From Pseudoips prasinana (taxonomy: Eukaryota; Arthropoda; Insecta; Lepidoptera; Nolidae): a DNA stretch of 64,000 nt. This document shows positions 22,311 to 32,587 of the stretch, piece by piece. The position numbers were made by a program, and so were the translations under genes. Under the pieces are notes generated by a model. It searched no databases. It was not told where the DNA came from and was given only the letters and a program-made list of their open reading frames with translations. Position 1 is the first letter of the stretch. Each line of letters starts with the position of its first letter. The stretch is taken from assembly GCA_951640165.1 (NCBI GenBank), contig OX621250.1, positions 1,054,001 through 1,118,000 on the forward strand, written 5' to 3'.

Positions 22311-22472
22311 GTGCCTTACCGACTGCTGTCTTATGGCTACAACCGGGACCGAAAACTTATCTTCCGAAACAGGAAGACGCTCAGAAATTGAACCACTTAG
22401 ACGGACATCAATCTATACACTGACCGGGCGCCTAAATGTATAACCTCATTGATCGCTTATATGGCTACGGGT
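22311..22472 (-). repeat. 5S-type SINE, partial copy
   Basis: On the plus strand it reads ACAACCGGGACCGAAAACTT, GGAAGACGCTCAGAAATTGA and ACCTCATTGATCGCTTA, the reverse of the 5S family body and head. The box C-like word is decayed (CATCAATCTA). Confidence 0.62.
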
Positions 22473-22964
22473 GCCTCGGTTCAATAGTCAAGGCGCTCAT
22501 ATCCTGGTAAGCATTTATTTGTCAGTGTTGTGGAAATACTGTAATAGTCACAACAATGAAGATTAAAACAAAAGCGTAAAGGACAAGTATTAATAAGTTT
22601 TATGACCGTTCTTATCTATAGTAATAACGAAAAACCCATTAGCTAACATTTAACACGATTTAATATTTAATAAAAGCCTTAGCTTCCATTAAACTAGGTA
22701 TCTGCATTAATGTATATTCCACCGTCGTATCTTACTAGCAAAGGATTAAAATTTCCTTATGCAAGTCCGGGCGACGGTCCGGAACACGGGATCTTTGATT
22801 TAATAACCATTGCCAGGGCCGGAGCTTCGCAATATTTTATAGAAAGTACGATTACTAATATATTTCGTAAAGCCAGTTTACATTGTAATATAATGTATTG
22901 TGTTACATTGTAATAAAATGAAACATGATGGAACAAAAATGTAACCCTTCCTATTGAGTTATAT
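22473..22964. other. Unrecognised DNA
   Basis: A 67-residue open frame at 22710-22913 lies in a slightly GC-richer patch (CCGGGCGACGGTCCGGAA). I recognise no domain and cannot call it a gene. Confidence 0.35.
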
Positions 22965-23252
22965 ATTTATTATGATAATATCCAGGGACATTACTCACAC
23001 ACGGTTATCTGATCCCAAATAAAGCAAAGCTTGTGCTATGGAAACCAGATAGATAAAACACAATGGCGATGGACGTGTGATATCATGTTATATATACTAC
23101 TTTTCTTTTTGAAAATACATACTTATAAAGATAATTACACCAAGATTCAGGAAAAACAAACATGTCCATGCACACAAATATCTGTCCTGGGTGGGATTCG
23201 AACCCATGACCTACAGTGTGAAAGGCAATATTCACGCCAACGCCACAAGAAA
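22965..23252 (-). mobile_element. S5 SINE, complete copy
   Basis: Minus-strand SINE with a B box GGGTTCGAATCCC (23193-23205), body CAGGACAGATATTTGTGTGC and CATGGACATGTTTG, and tail TCTGGTTTCCATAGCACAAG to ATATTATCATAATAAATA at the left. The best reference for S5 in this window. Confidence 0.8.
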
Positions 23253-23310
23253 GCATGAATAATGAGCATATTATTTAAAATTTTATTTTTATAACTATTA
23301 TAAGGATATG

Positions 23311-23514
23311 ACTGCACGCGTGGCGCAGCGGCTAAGGCAGTCGCTTCGCCTCTTCGTGTCGCGGGTTCGAGTCCCGCGCCGAACAACTATTTGTGTGACC
23401 CACAAATAGTTGTTCTGAGTCTGGATGTAATTTGTGTCCGTGTATTATATGTTTGTAAAGTACCCGACACAGGCAACAGATTCCATAGTGCGTTCCATAT
23501 TCTTAAAAAAAAAT
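23311..23514 (+). mobile_element. S2 SINE, complete copy
   Basis: tRNA-derived head with A box TGGCGCAGCGGCTAAGGC and B box GGGTTCGAGTCCC. An inverted word follows it (AACTATTTGTGTGACCC, then CACAAATAGTTGTT). The body has GAGTCTGGATGTAATTTGTG and TTTGTAAAGTACCC, and the tail ends in an A run (23504-23512). The anticodon arm does not fold convincingly, so I call a SINE, not a tRNA gene. Confidence 0.85.
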
Positions 23515-23639
23515 AAGGACGATTATGATCTGTTTATGTACCTATGTAGATAAGTAATTTAGTATATTACAAGATTATTTTATAATATAAGAATTTAGAA
23601 CATTTCTCGTAGAACATTCTCTGATCGAATCGGAGACGT

Positions 23640-23806
23640 ACTTAAGAAAGGTCAGGTCAGAAGTACCCTAAACTGGCGAGCATGTATGAAGAATATAATG
23701 TCAGTAAACGAAGCGAAAGAGGTATGCAAGGATCGTGACAAATGGAAGTCCGTTGTCTCTGCCTACCCCTCTGGGAAACAGGCGTGAGTCTATGTATGTA
23801 TGTATA
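23640..23806 (+). pseudogene. LINE ORF2 end with (TATG) tail
   Basis: Encodes KDRDKWKSVVSAYPSGKQA followed by a stop and GTCTATGTATGTATGTAT. This is the terminal phrase of a LINE ORF2 with a tetranucleotide tail. A second copy lies at 50270-50465. Confidence 0.7.
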
Positions 23807-23999
23807 AGAATTTATCATACAAGTGCTATAAACAATCACGATCTTTTTGTCACAGCTTTAGTCCGATGTAAGTTTTACCCCGAAGAGATAAACGCACCTT
23901 CTTCCCGCCGAGATGCGGACCTGTCATTCAGCTCCGGTATTTATTAAAAATCCGGGGCCGTGTCTTGCGAAAACTTTGACGTTATTAAATGCATCGAAT

Positions 24000-24262
24000 T
24001 TAACAAAGCCGGCAAATATCAGAATATCATCACTCCATCACACCCCGTTGGGGGGGGGGGGGGGGGGGGGTTAGACGGTGACCAGAGGGAACAACGACCG
24101 GAAGACGGGCAGCTGCTTCTTTCTGACAACTATGACCGTCATATTGCGAACGCCCGTCTTCTAGGCGTGGCAATTATGGCATATCCCTCCTGGATGATTC
24201 TTGGGGAAGGCTTTGGTTCAGCAGTGGATTTCTCCCAGCTGTAATGTTAATAGTGATGATGA
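24000..24262 (+). repeat. L family LINE 3' tail with G run
   Basis: Same family as 19370-19602 (AATATCAGAATATCATCACT, then GATTCTTGGGGAAGGCTTTG). Where other copies have six or seven G, this copy has 21 (24050-24070). Confidence 0.7.
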
Positions 24263-24369
24263 TAGAACTGGCAAACATAAGACAGACAGATGAAGCGAGT
24301 TTTTACAACTCTGTTGACATTACTTACATAGATTAAACATGATCCACGATAATTGTTATAAACCAATGT

Positions 24370-24381
24370 AGATCTTTACCT
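24370..24381. repeat. 12-bp target-site duplication, left
   Basis: AGATCTTTACCT, repeated exactly at 24606-24617. Confidence 0.85.
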
Positions 24382-24605
24382 TATTTTTTTTCTTTTGTCA
24401 AGGCAGGGGGAATGCCTTCGCATGCCACCCGCAAAAAGTGTCTGCGGGTGGGTATGTCGGACTTGCACCGACTAAACCTACCTGCCCTGGACTTCTCTTG
24501 GCGCCTGATGGGGGAGTCCCGGGAACGCGGGTATGCTGCTCCGGTACCCCCCTTTTGCGCCATGTCCCAGATTGTCGGGACACGTACCCTGGGAGGGCTC
24601 CATGA
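24382..24605 (-). mobile_element. GC-rich retroposed fragment with A tail
   Basis: About 225 bases, far more GC-rich than the flanks, bounded by a 12-bp direct repeat. On the minus strand it ends in an A-rich tail (plus-strand TTATTTTTTTTCTTTTG at 24382), so it is a 5'-truncated retrocopy. A closely similar copy in the same orientation is at 59822-60068. It contains inverted words CCACCCGCA and TGCGGGTGG that would form a stem. The source is probably a LINE 3' end. Open frames here are side effects of high GC. Confidence 0.8.
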
Positions 24606-24727
24606 AGATCTTTACCTATGAGCGCCAAAGTGCTTAAAATACTGTTGTACAGATTAGTATTAGTATTTACGGTAGCAAATCTCGACAAAATCTAACCAAA
24701 TACATTTATGAAATCACAGGAGTGTAT

Positions 24728-24860
24728 CCATCATCATCATCATATAATCCGTAAGTCCGTCCACTGTCGGAATAGAGCCTCCACAATAATGTTGCCTATA
24801 ATTCGATATGCCATAATCACCACGCTTGGCAGACCTCTCTAGTCTCACGGCTTTAATACA
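24728..24860 (-). repeat. L family LINE 3' tail, inverted copy
   Basis: CATCATCATCATATAATCCG, GTCCGTCCACTGTCGGA, ATATGCCATAATCACCACGC and TTGGCAGAC are the reverse of the L tail. Confidence 0.65.
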
Positions 24861-24862
24861 TG

Positions 24863-26442
24863 GCGTACATGAGTTTAAATCCGAAGCCTCGGCGCTAGAC
24901 AAACCTTATTTAAGTTAAATGACTTACCAACTTAGATTTAGACACGTTTTATTAACAAAGTATATAAATAAACACTTAACTAAAATGAAAAGCACTGACA
25001 GATAATTGCTCTGTGGCAAATGCAATTCTGCCTAAAACGTTAGTTATCTGTGAAAAGCAATTTTGTTTAATAGGGTTGTGGCTAAAGTATAGAATAAAAG
25101 GAAGTTTTTTTCAACTTAGTATTATTTAGTAGAGATGTTTAATACTTTTATTATAATAATTTGTTATTACTAAAAATATATATTTTTCAAATGCTATGTT
25201 GGCGAAAAATTAAGAGAATTATTAAGAGAAAAAGAGAACAGATGAAGCCGTGCTGAATATGGCTTATGAAAATTGATCTATTCTGAACACAATAGTGCGC
25301 AGAAGTAGGCACTTAGTTGAGCGAGTACGTACATAATTTGTTTGCCATTTAGTGAAATAATGAAATTTATTCAGCACTTGGGTATTAACATACACTTGTA
25401 CTTGTCAAGTTCACAATGCAGTACATAAACATAGTCGAATACAGTATAAGAATTACAAAGAAATAATTAGTCCGTCCGTGCGGTCTGTTTTATTAGATAT
25501 ATTTTCTTAAATCTTAAAATAAAGAACAAGTTACTAATCTATTATTTTGAAATTTAATTGTACAATATTAAAATTAAAGAATTGAAGGCAATGAGCATTT
25601 GGCTAGCGCAGAAGGCTCTTAACCAGTAGCTTAAATTAAACGACTAATACCCGAGGCCACCCTTTTGAGGTTCGGGCCACCGCTCAGGGGGCCGCTGAAG
25701 CAAAATGACAGTATTCTAAGTGAGGGTGTGATCAGTTGCACGGGAACACCGATGACGCGTTAAGGGGCCAAAGCGATTCTCGCCACTGAGGAGCCTACCC
25801 TAGCTAACCTGCGGCTTTCTCTAGCTACCTAGGTGGACGACAGGTCATACTAGGTGGAGTTTGTGTGCACGTAGCTTTTTTGTAACATTCGGAAACAATA
25901 ACATAGGCACAATAAATTTCCCGGATCATATCGCTTTTAAAAATAACACCGCTATGTTATCGAACGTACACCCAATAAATAATATTAAAACCAGACAGAT
26001 AAATAAAGTTTCAATACTCAATTTTTATAAACCACCTATAAAAGCGACATCGGGCATCGAACCGGCTTTTGACTCGATACAGCCAATTTATCGTTCGCGA
26101 GTACCCTTCACATCGAACTGTGTCCGATCAATTAACTCAATCCCGGAGTATTCCTGATCCCCAGCATCCCGGCCTTTCCATACTCTTGTCGATTTGATTT
26201 AAAAATTGAAAACTGGTTATATAGATATGAGCGTTTAAAAGCAATTTTATGAAAGGTTAATTTTACGCGTACAGATCTTTTTTTTTTTGTTTTGGTTGAA
26301 TTTAAATTAAGCGAATGACCCGAATGGGATATTTTTTTATATTTGAATAGTAAAATTTATGTACATGTCTAATTGAATCTGACACGTGGTGTAACCGTTT
26401 GAGTAACTAGTTCTCATTGGTGGATGGCAATAGCTTTATAAG
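24863..26442. other. Mostly unrecognised; one open frame of unclear status
   Basis: 25350-25450 (GAAATTTATTCAGCACTTGG and on) looks like a minus-strand LINE 3' end. 25640-25860 is a GC-richer patch that I cannot place. 25861-26157 is a plus-strand open frame of 98 codons without a recognised domain. It is less AT-rich than its surroundings and uses varied residues, but I see no splice pattern or homology that would make it a gene. Confidence 0.4.
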
Positions 26443-26702
26443 ACGGTCACCGTAGCCTAGTTGGTAGTGCTCCTGCCTACGAAGCTGGTGGTCCTGGGTT
26501 CGAATCCCGGTAAGTGCAAATATTTGTGTGATGAGCACGAATATTTGTTTCTGAGTCATGGATGTTTTCTATGTATATAAGTATTTATCTATCTATGTAA
26601 GTATGTATATCGTCGCCTAGTACCCATAGTACAAGCTTTGCTTAGTTTGGGGCTAGGATGATCTGTGTGACATTGTCCCTAGATATTATTATTATTATTA
26701 TT
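26443..26702 (+). mobile_element. S1 SINE, complete reference copy
   Basis: Head GGTCACCGTAGCCTAGTTGG with A box, intact B box GGTTCGAATCC, body GCAAATATTTGTGTGATGAG and CATGGATGTTTTCTATGTAT, 3' part ACAAGCTTTGCTTAGTTTGG and CTAGGATGATCTGTGTGACA, and an ATT triplet tail. Both promoter boxes are intact, so this is the copy most likely to be transcribed. Confidence 0.92.
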
Positions 26703-26799
26703 AATTCTGGAACGTAGCCGCAAATATTTTAACTGAGAAAAGACCTCAATACAAATTGGGACAAAGAATGAAAGTATAATTTTTTCGCATGGTTTGCTG

Positions 26800-27025
26800 A
26801 CACTGACGGCATAGAATATCATCACCCCATCTCATCCCTTGGGGGGCGCAGAGATCGACCGAGGGAATACCTAGCAGAGAACGGACAACACCGTCTCTCT
26901 ATGTACTATGGCCATCAAACTGCGATCGCAAACCCGTCTGCCAAGCGTGGCGATTATGGCATATCCTCATTCTTTGGGGAGGCTTTAGACCAGGAGTGTA
27001 CCTACTTTGGCTGACATGATGATGA
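26800..27025 (+). repeat. L family LINE 3' tail
   Basis: ATAGAATATCATCACCCCAT, GGGGGGCGCAGAGATCGACC and GTCTGCCAAGCGTGGCGATT, ending GACATGATGATGA. Confidence 0.7.
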
Positions 27026-27121
27026 ATTTTTTACTGTGTATCTTAACATAAAGTTAAACTTCTATGGTTTCATGCACGAGAGTTATATGTTCAACTAAGT
27101 TAACACAAGTCAACAGTGACT

Positions 27122-27300
27122 GGTAGGTGTGGTGGTTAGTGACCTTACCTGCAAAGCCAGAGGTCGTGGATTCGAACCCACACAGGAGAAATCTTTGTGT
27201 AATGAGCACTTTTATTTATTCTTTATTAACTACGTTTATTAACTGTCTGGTTTTCAGAGTACAGGACGTATTCTCTACCCAGCCTAGTTTGGTTTCAAAT
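27122..27300 (+). mobile_element. S4 SINE, head and body
   Basis: Head GGTAGGTGTGGTGGTTAGTG and B-box region GTGGATTCGAACCCACACAG; body TTTGTGTAATGAGCAC and AACTGTCTGGTTTTCAGAGT. Confidence 0.75.
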
Positions 27301-27507
27301 GGCATGGTCTTCCGGTTTGTACTAACCCCCCTTGAACGGGTCAGTCTTCAAAGGTCTTGCAGTGCTATAAACTACCAACCTGAGCCATTATTCGAATACC
27401 CAAGAGGCATCGTCCTTTAGCTTTGTCCTCTTTGGTATTGGTTACTTAGTTGATGGTCTTCTTATTCTTATTCTAAAAAGCACAGTCCAGCTCACCCTAA
27501 GGAACCA

Positions 27508-28058
27508 TTGCAAACAGGAGCTGTTAAACGCTGGCATAAACTTCCAGGTTTAACTCAATCCAAAAAAGCTATCAAGGGCTACGACCGCAAAACTGCGAAC
27601 GAAGTCCTCGCGCTTAATAGGAGGAACTTATGTATCATAACTAGGGTGTTAACGGGACATTGCCGTCTCAGGAAACACCTGATTACGGTGAGCATCGGAG
27701 ACTGTAGAGTGTGCAGATTCTGCAATAACGCAGACGAAACACCTCTACACCTGCTCTGTCACTGTGAGCCACTGATGCATAAACGTAACACCGTCCTGGG
27801 CCAACACTTCTTGCACCAGGACGATGTTATCGGTACTCCTGCCAAGAAGATTCTGCAATTTATCCATGTTGCAGGGTTAGACAGGGAAGTTTAGTTGGAG
27901 CGGCGAGCACAATAGTTCATCACTGGACGCAGTGTTACCAGGACCTCCGGGGACTGGAAATAGCCGCCACCAGAAGAATAAGAATGGTCTTCTTAGCTGT
28001 AGGGCGTCAGCCCCGCTCGCCCCTGTTGCCGGGCGAACCAGTGGAAGTATTCTAGGCT
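27508..28058 (+). pseudogene. LINE ORF2 C-terminus with RNase H-like end
   Basis: The open frame 27508-27894 (128 codons) encodes LTGHCRLRKHL, then CRFCNNADETPLHLLCHCEPL. This is the end of the RNase H-like region and the Cys/His tail found at the C-terminus of several LINE clades (I, LOA, R1 or jockey-like; I cannot choose). Upstream RT motifs are missing. The following 160 bases (to 28058) look like the 3' end of the same element, with GGCGTCAGCCCCGCTCGCCC. The entry is a truncated remnant without enzyme activity. Confidence 0.72.
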
Positions 28059-28804
28059 AACTGTAAAACCATGTATTCACTTAGCAACAATGATTCAGAC
28101 AAAAAAAATCCCAAACACGACGTAGATGTTTCAAGAACTATGTGTCGGTAATTTTGCTGTCCATATCAGTAGTTGGTTACTAGTAAAAAAATATGTGTCA
28201 TGAATGTCTACATCAGGTTTAGAATTGCTTCTGCAAATTGCTTGACCATATATATAGAGAAACAGGATACAAACTTGCAAAATTGTTGTTATGACTGAAC
28301 TGAACTGTTTCGCTTGCTCCCCATCGCAAGTGGGGAACACATAAATACGACATGAAACACGTAAAGTTTATCGCAACCTTTTTGCACATTACAGAAACAC
28401 CTAAATTTAGTTTTTATAAACATTTGTTGCTCAGTGAATACATGGCTTAAGCGCCATGAAAACAATAATACCGATGGATCTCAACAAGATACGAAAAAAA
28501 ACACACACCCGTCATCAAAACCATTGCCAATGAAATATACGCAACTTTACAAAGCTTACGTCAGTAAAGTGCTCGTCGTTAAAATAACGGTGGGCCCATA
28601 AATAACGGTAACCGTTATATCTGCTTTACACGCGAAAGAACATCGTTATTTGTTATCCCGTGATATTTGCTGTCATGTGTTTTAGGCGTCGAGTGTGTTT
28701 AAGTTTTTTTTACGTTTATTCAAAAATGTACCTAATTTATGACATTTTTATTAAGATTTGGAAGTAAACTGTTTAAGCCTACGATGGTTGACAAGTAAAT
28801 AAAT
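28059..28804. other. Unrecognised AT-rich DNA
   Basis: No gene supported. ATAACGGTAACCGTTAT (28602-28618) is a short near-palindrome of unknown meaning. Confidence 0.4.
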
Positions 28805-28870
28805 ATCTTGGGATAATTCACACACTGCCATCTTACCCCAAACTAGGCCTGAGCCTGTACTATAAGAGTT
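28805..28870 (-). repeat. S4 SINE tail fragment
   Basis: TTGGGATAATTCACACACTG, CCATCTTACCCCAAACTAGG and CTGTACTATA, reverse of the S4 tail. Confidence 0.55.
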
Positions 28871-28961
28871 TTCATGAAATCTTAGAGTCTTTTAAATAAT
28901 TGACATTGTCCAAAAAAAAAAAAAACTAAATTAAAAACTTACTATTAAAATTGTAGTCAGT

Positions 28962-29218
28962 ATTATAATAATAATAATATTTAGGGACAATGTCACACAG
29001 ATCATCCTAGCCCCAAACTAAGCAAAGCTTGTACTATGGGTACCAGGCGACGATATACATACTTATATAGATAGATAAATACTTATATACATAGAAAACA
29101 TCCATGACTCAGAAACAAATATTCGTGCTCATCACACAAATATTTGCACTTACCGGGATTCGAACCCAGGACCACCAGCTTCGTAGGCAGGAGCACTACC
29201 AACTAGGCTACGGTGACC
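28962..29218 (-). mobile_element. S1 SINE, complete copy
   Basis: Tail at the left (ATAATAATAATAATATT), intact B box on the minus strand (GGGATTCGAACCCAGG on plus), and head ending GGCTACGGTGACC. Ends 45 bases before the second mariner. Confidence 0.9.
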
Positions 29219-29263
29219 TTCTTTAATTATCCATATTTTAATAATTCATTAACTATTATATTA

Positions 29264-30545
29264 GGTCTTTACCTATGAAATTGCCGTTCTGCAGTACTGG
29301 CCATTTCAAATCAAAATAATTTTTGTTTGGCTAAGAATTCTAATTTCAAATTAATTTTATTTTAAAAACATGGATTCTTTTTTCCAAAAGTAGTCATTTC
29401 TTTATTGATTAGTGTTACATTTTCATCGCATTTCAATCTTTTTCGTCATCATGGATACGTTAAAAATTCGAGTAATTATGGAATATGAGTACCGTCGTGG
29501 CAGCAACGCGGCACAAGCGGCACGCAACATCAACGACGTTTACGGAGCTAACACTACAAACCAACGCACCACCTGTTATTGGTTTGCTCGCTTCCGTTCT
29601 GGAAATTTCGACCTGAAAAATGAACCTCGCGGTCGTCCGAAGACTTTGGTCGACAATGACGAATTAAAGGCGGTTGTGGAAGCTGATGATACACAATCTA
29701 CGGCTGAATTAGCAGCAGCTTTCGACGTTAGCGTCAAAACAATATTGGTCCATTTGCGTCAAATTGGCAAGGTAAAAAAGCTTGACAAATGGGTGCCCCA
29801 CGAACTCAATGATCGCCAGCGCGAAGTACGCGTCGAGACGTGCCTTGCACTGCTCAACAGACACACAAATGAAGGAATTTTGAACCGCATTGTTACCTGC
29901 GATGAAAAATGGATTCTGTTTGATAACCGCAAGCGCTCAGCAAGTTGGTTGGATCCTGGTTCAGCACCTAAACAATGCCCTAAACGAAAACTTACCCCTA
30001 GAAAAGTGATGGTCACTGTTTGGTGGTCTAGCGCCGGTGTGATTCATCACAGCTTCTTACCAAACGGGGTGAGCATTACTGCAGATGTGTACTGTGAAGA
30101 ACTGAGCACAATGATGGAGAAGCTGGCGCATCTCCAACCAGCATTGGTCAATCGCTCGTCTCCGCTGCTCCTGCACGACAACGCGCGACCTCATACTGCA
30201 CAGCAGACGGTCTCCAAGTTGCAAGAACTGGGGTTGGAAGCTCTCCGTCATCCGCCCTACTCACCAGACCTTGCGCCTACAGACTACTACTTTTTCCAGA
30301 ATTTGGATAACTTCTTGGCGGGAAAAAAATTCAATACCCGAGAGGCAGTACAAAATGCCTTTGAAGAATTTGTTGCCTCCCGTCCAGCTGATTTCTTTAA
30401 GAAGGGCATCAATAAACTGCCACTGCGATGGCAAAGATGCATTGATTGCATGGGTGATTACTTCGATTAATACAAATAAAAAAATTCATGAAAAAAATTC
30501 GTTTAAATTTTTTCATACAAAACGGCAATTTCATAGGTAAAGACC
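29264..30545 (+). mobile_element. Complete mariner transposon, copy 2
   Basis: 1282 bp, the same length as copy 1, with the same 25-bp inverted repeats (29264-29288 and 30521-30545) and TA on both sides (29262-29263, 30546-30547). The opposite orientation to copy 1 makes a 1.3-kb inverted repeat pair about 20 kb apart. Confidence 0.95.
29451..30470 (+). CDS. Mariner transposase (cecropia-like), copy 2
   Basis: A 339-residue transposase that differs from copy 1 in one residue: Leu181 here, Arg in copy 1 (KRKLTPRK against KRKRTPRK), from one T/G difference near 29991. All catalytic residues are present (D151, D243, D278; D34D spacing), with WVPHEL and the helix-turn-helix region intact. The start is the first ATG; the upstream in-frame codons open with GTG. 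Residue 181 lies between the first and second catalytic Asp, in a basic loop, so it may be tolerated. The frame has no promoter signal that I can name; mariner expression normally relies on its own short 5' UTR. It could also act on copy 1, since the ends match. Confidence 0.95.
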   Translation: MDTLKIRVIMEYEYRRGSNAAQAARNINDVYGANTTNQRTTCYWFARFRSGNFDLKNEPRGRPKTLVDNDELKAVVEADDTQSTAELAAAFDVSVKTILVHLRQIGKVKKLDKWVPHELNDRQREVRVETCLALLNRHTNEGILNRIVTCDEKWILFDNRKRSASWLDPGSAPKQCPKRKLTPRKVMVTVWWSSAGVIHHSFLPNGVSITADVYCEELSTMMEKLAHLQPALVNRSSPLLLHDNARPHTAQQTVSKLQELGLEALRHPPYSPDLAPTDYYFFQNLDNFLAGKKFNTREAVQNAFEEFVASRPADFFKKGINKLPLRWQRCIDCMGDYFD

Positions 30546-30547
30546 TA

Positions 30548-30798
30548 TTATTATTATAATATACGTCTTGTGTGTTAATTGTAATTTGCTTTGCTTTTTC
30601 TGTGTGAATGTGTAACAGACATCCAAACATCTAAACTTACGATAACAATATTAGTAGGTTGTCGCGTGAGTTAAGTGTCCGACTATATTCACACAAAGAG
30701 GAAACTAATGGACTGATTTGACAAATGAGGTGTCCACCGATAAGCTAAGTGACAGGGACACTGTAGGGTGACTTTGCTATAGCTGGCTCCTTGTGCGG

Positions 30799-30832
<34 letters not shown>

Positions 30833-30884
30833 CATATATTTGCTGTCTATACACACATATTTGCTGTCAGGGATACCTAAACCG
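30548..30884. other. Unrecognised DNA with a TA run
   Basis: Contains a short TA repeat at about 30802-30831. No gene supported. Confidence 0.45.
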
Positions 30885-31095
30885 CAACTTGGCTTCGACT
30901 TGACAGGCTTAGCTGAGAGGTCGTGGGTTCAATTACCATCCAGGTCTAATCTTTGTGTGATCAGCGTAATTATTTATTCTGTGTCTGGATGTAATTTAAC
31001 TATTATGTGTATGTATTTAGAAATAAATAAGTATGTTTATCAGTTGTCTGGTTGCTATTATACAGGCTCTACCTAGTTTGCTATCAGATGGCATT
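30885..31095 (+). mobile_element. S4 SINE
   Basis: GAGAGGTCGTGGGTTCAATT (decayed B box), CTTTGTGTGATCAGCGTAAT, TCTGTGTCTGGATGTAATTT, ATGTATTTAGAAATAAATAA and TTATCAGTTGTCTGGTTGC in order. Confidence 0.72.
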
Positions 31096-31239
31096 TGCCT
31101 CCTAAATAGATTTTTATTATTGATTTATTTAATAATTAAATTAAACTACTTTAGCTTCGTCCACTATTTAAAATACATTAAACAAGAGTCATTATTTTTT
31201 ACTCTAATGATATTGCCATGAAACGGTCCGGCTCACCAC

Positions 31240-31640
31240 ACAAAGTTTAGTGACGCTCTGAGGGCAGTGTTGAGGAAGCCACGGTACTGCAGTGCTTCCG
31301 AAATATTTGCGGTTGCATCCATTGATGACTTCTTTTCCATTATAAGGAAAAGAACTGCATCGATGATGAGTAGGGTCCGTGGGAGCACCAATGCTGTCCT
31401 GAGAATGTTAGCGTGCAAGATTGACAGCCCTTTTATCGTGTACTGGGCAGGTGTATACTGCACAGAAATAGAAGATAGTAACAATTGTGTTAATCTGTTT
31501 TGTTTACTAACAAATTACTAACACTTTTTTTGTATTTATTTCTGTGTACTACTAACAACCCGTACTAACCCTAGTTTCGTAGTTAAATTATGGACTTATA
31601 TCTGTCATTGTACATATTTGTCTGAAATAAAGATTAAATT
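31240..31640 (+). pseudogene. LINE ORF2 C-terminal remnant with tail
   Basis: The frame encodes KFSDALRAVLRKPRYCSASE, then DDFFSIIRKRTASMMSRVRG and STNAVLRMLA, a phrase common at the end of a lepidopteran LINE ORF2 (frame open to 31521). A 3' UTR follows, with AATAAAGATTAAATTAAATT near 31626 as signal and tail. No enzyme domain is left. Confidence 0.7.
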
Positions 31641-31647
31641 AAATTAA

Positions 31648-31722
31648 GTCCTGGGTGGGCATCGAACCCACGACCCCTGGCTTAGCAGTGATGGTCACTA
31701 ACCACCACAACAACAGGCCAGG
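31648..31722 (-). repeat. S4 SINE head fragment
   Basis: CTGGGTGGGCATCGAACCCA and CCTGGCTTAGCAGTGATGGT on plus give the S4 head and B box on minus. Confidence 0.68.
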
Positions 31723-31893
31723 AACAACAACTTCCAAAATACACTAAAAAATAATAAATTCCATTACGAAAATGTTAATCGGCTACAACATTATGTAGGG
31801 CAGCCTGCAAATATTTTATGTTTCTTTTATTTGTTCTGTTTTATGAGTGCATGCTCATTTAACACTTTGTAACTCTCCGTTGGAAATAAAACA

Positions 31894-32125
31894 TAATAAT
31901 AATAATAATATCTAGGGACAATGACACACAGATCATCCTAGCCCCAAACTAAGCAAAGCTTGTACTATGTGTGCCAGGCGACGATATACATACTTATATA
32001 GATAGATAAATACCTACGTATACATAGAAACAGTTATTATATACATAGAAAACATCCATGACTCAGAAACAAATATTCGTGCTCATCACACAAATATTTG
32101 CACTTACCGGGATTCGAACCCAGGA
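31894..32125 (-). mobile_element. S1 SINE lacking its A box
   Basis: Tail, body and B box are present, but it stops at CCAGGAA where other copies continue into the head. A short internal duplication of the ATACATAGAAA word lies at 32019-32053. Without an A box it should not be transcribed. Confidence 0.85.
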
Positions 32126-32587
32126 ATATGAACATCAACTAAAAATCTTAATAAAAAAACATGTAAAATTTTATAAATACAAAGCTTTTATTAACCTCGT
32201 GTGAACTTGAATGTTCACAACCTAGCGACGAGAAGTTTTAAGAAATCCATTTTGGCCATCGTAACAGTATGAGCATTTCGTGACTGGCGCATCCGTAGGA
32301 AATGATTTTCACTCCCGCCTCCCCCTTCCACTCGGTTATAGACAACCGTGTAAAGAGAAGAATCACAACGCGACCATATTTAAAACATGCAATGATAATT
32401 TCACTGAAAAGCAAGAAGAAATTGACTTTGTGTAATTTGTGGCTTGTCCAACGAAGCATAAACTCATTAGTGGGTAGATCATCATTATATTTTTTTCTTA
32501 CATCTGTCTGACATTTGAATCCAAGAGCTGACCGACTAAGCTAAAAAACATGGATTAAATAAATGTAATGTATACTGATTGTGTCAT
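32126..32587. other. Unrecognised DNA
   Basis: No feature supported. Confidence 0.4.

Noticed and set aside
23319..23386. A tRNA gene
   Set aside because: A and B boxes are present, but the stretch is the head of the S2 SINE with the same body and A tail at 41491 and 54272, and the anticodon arm does not fold convincingly.
26451..26517. A tRNA gene at the S1 head
   Set aside because: The same head with the same 190-base body and ATT tail occurs seven times here, so it is a SINE.
29412..29450. A longer mariner transposase starting upstream of MDTLK
   Set aside because: The extension opens with GTG and adds 13 residues not expected in the family; the first ATG at 29451 (9226 in copy 1) gives the normal length.
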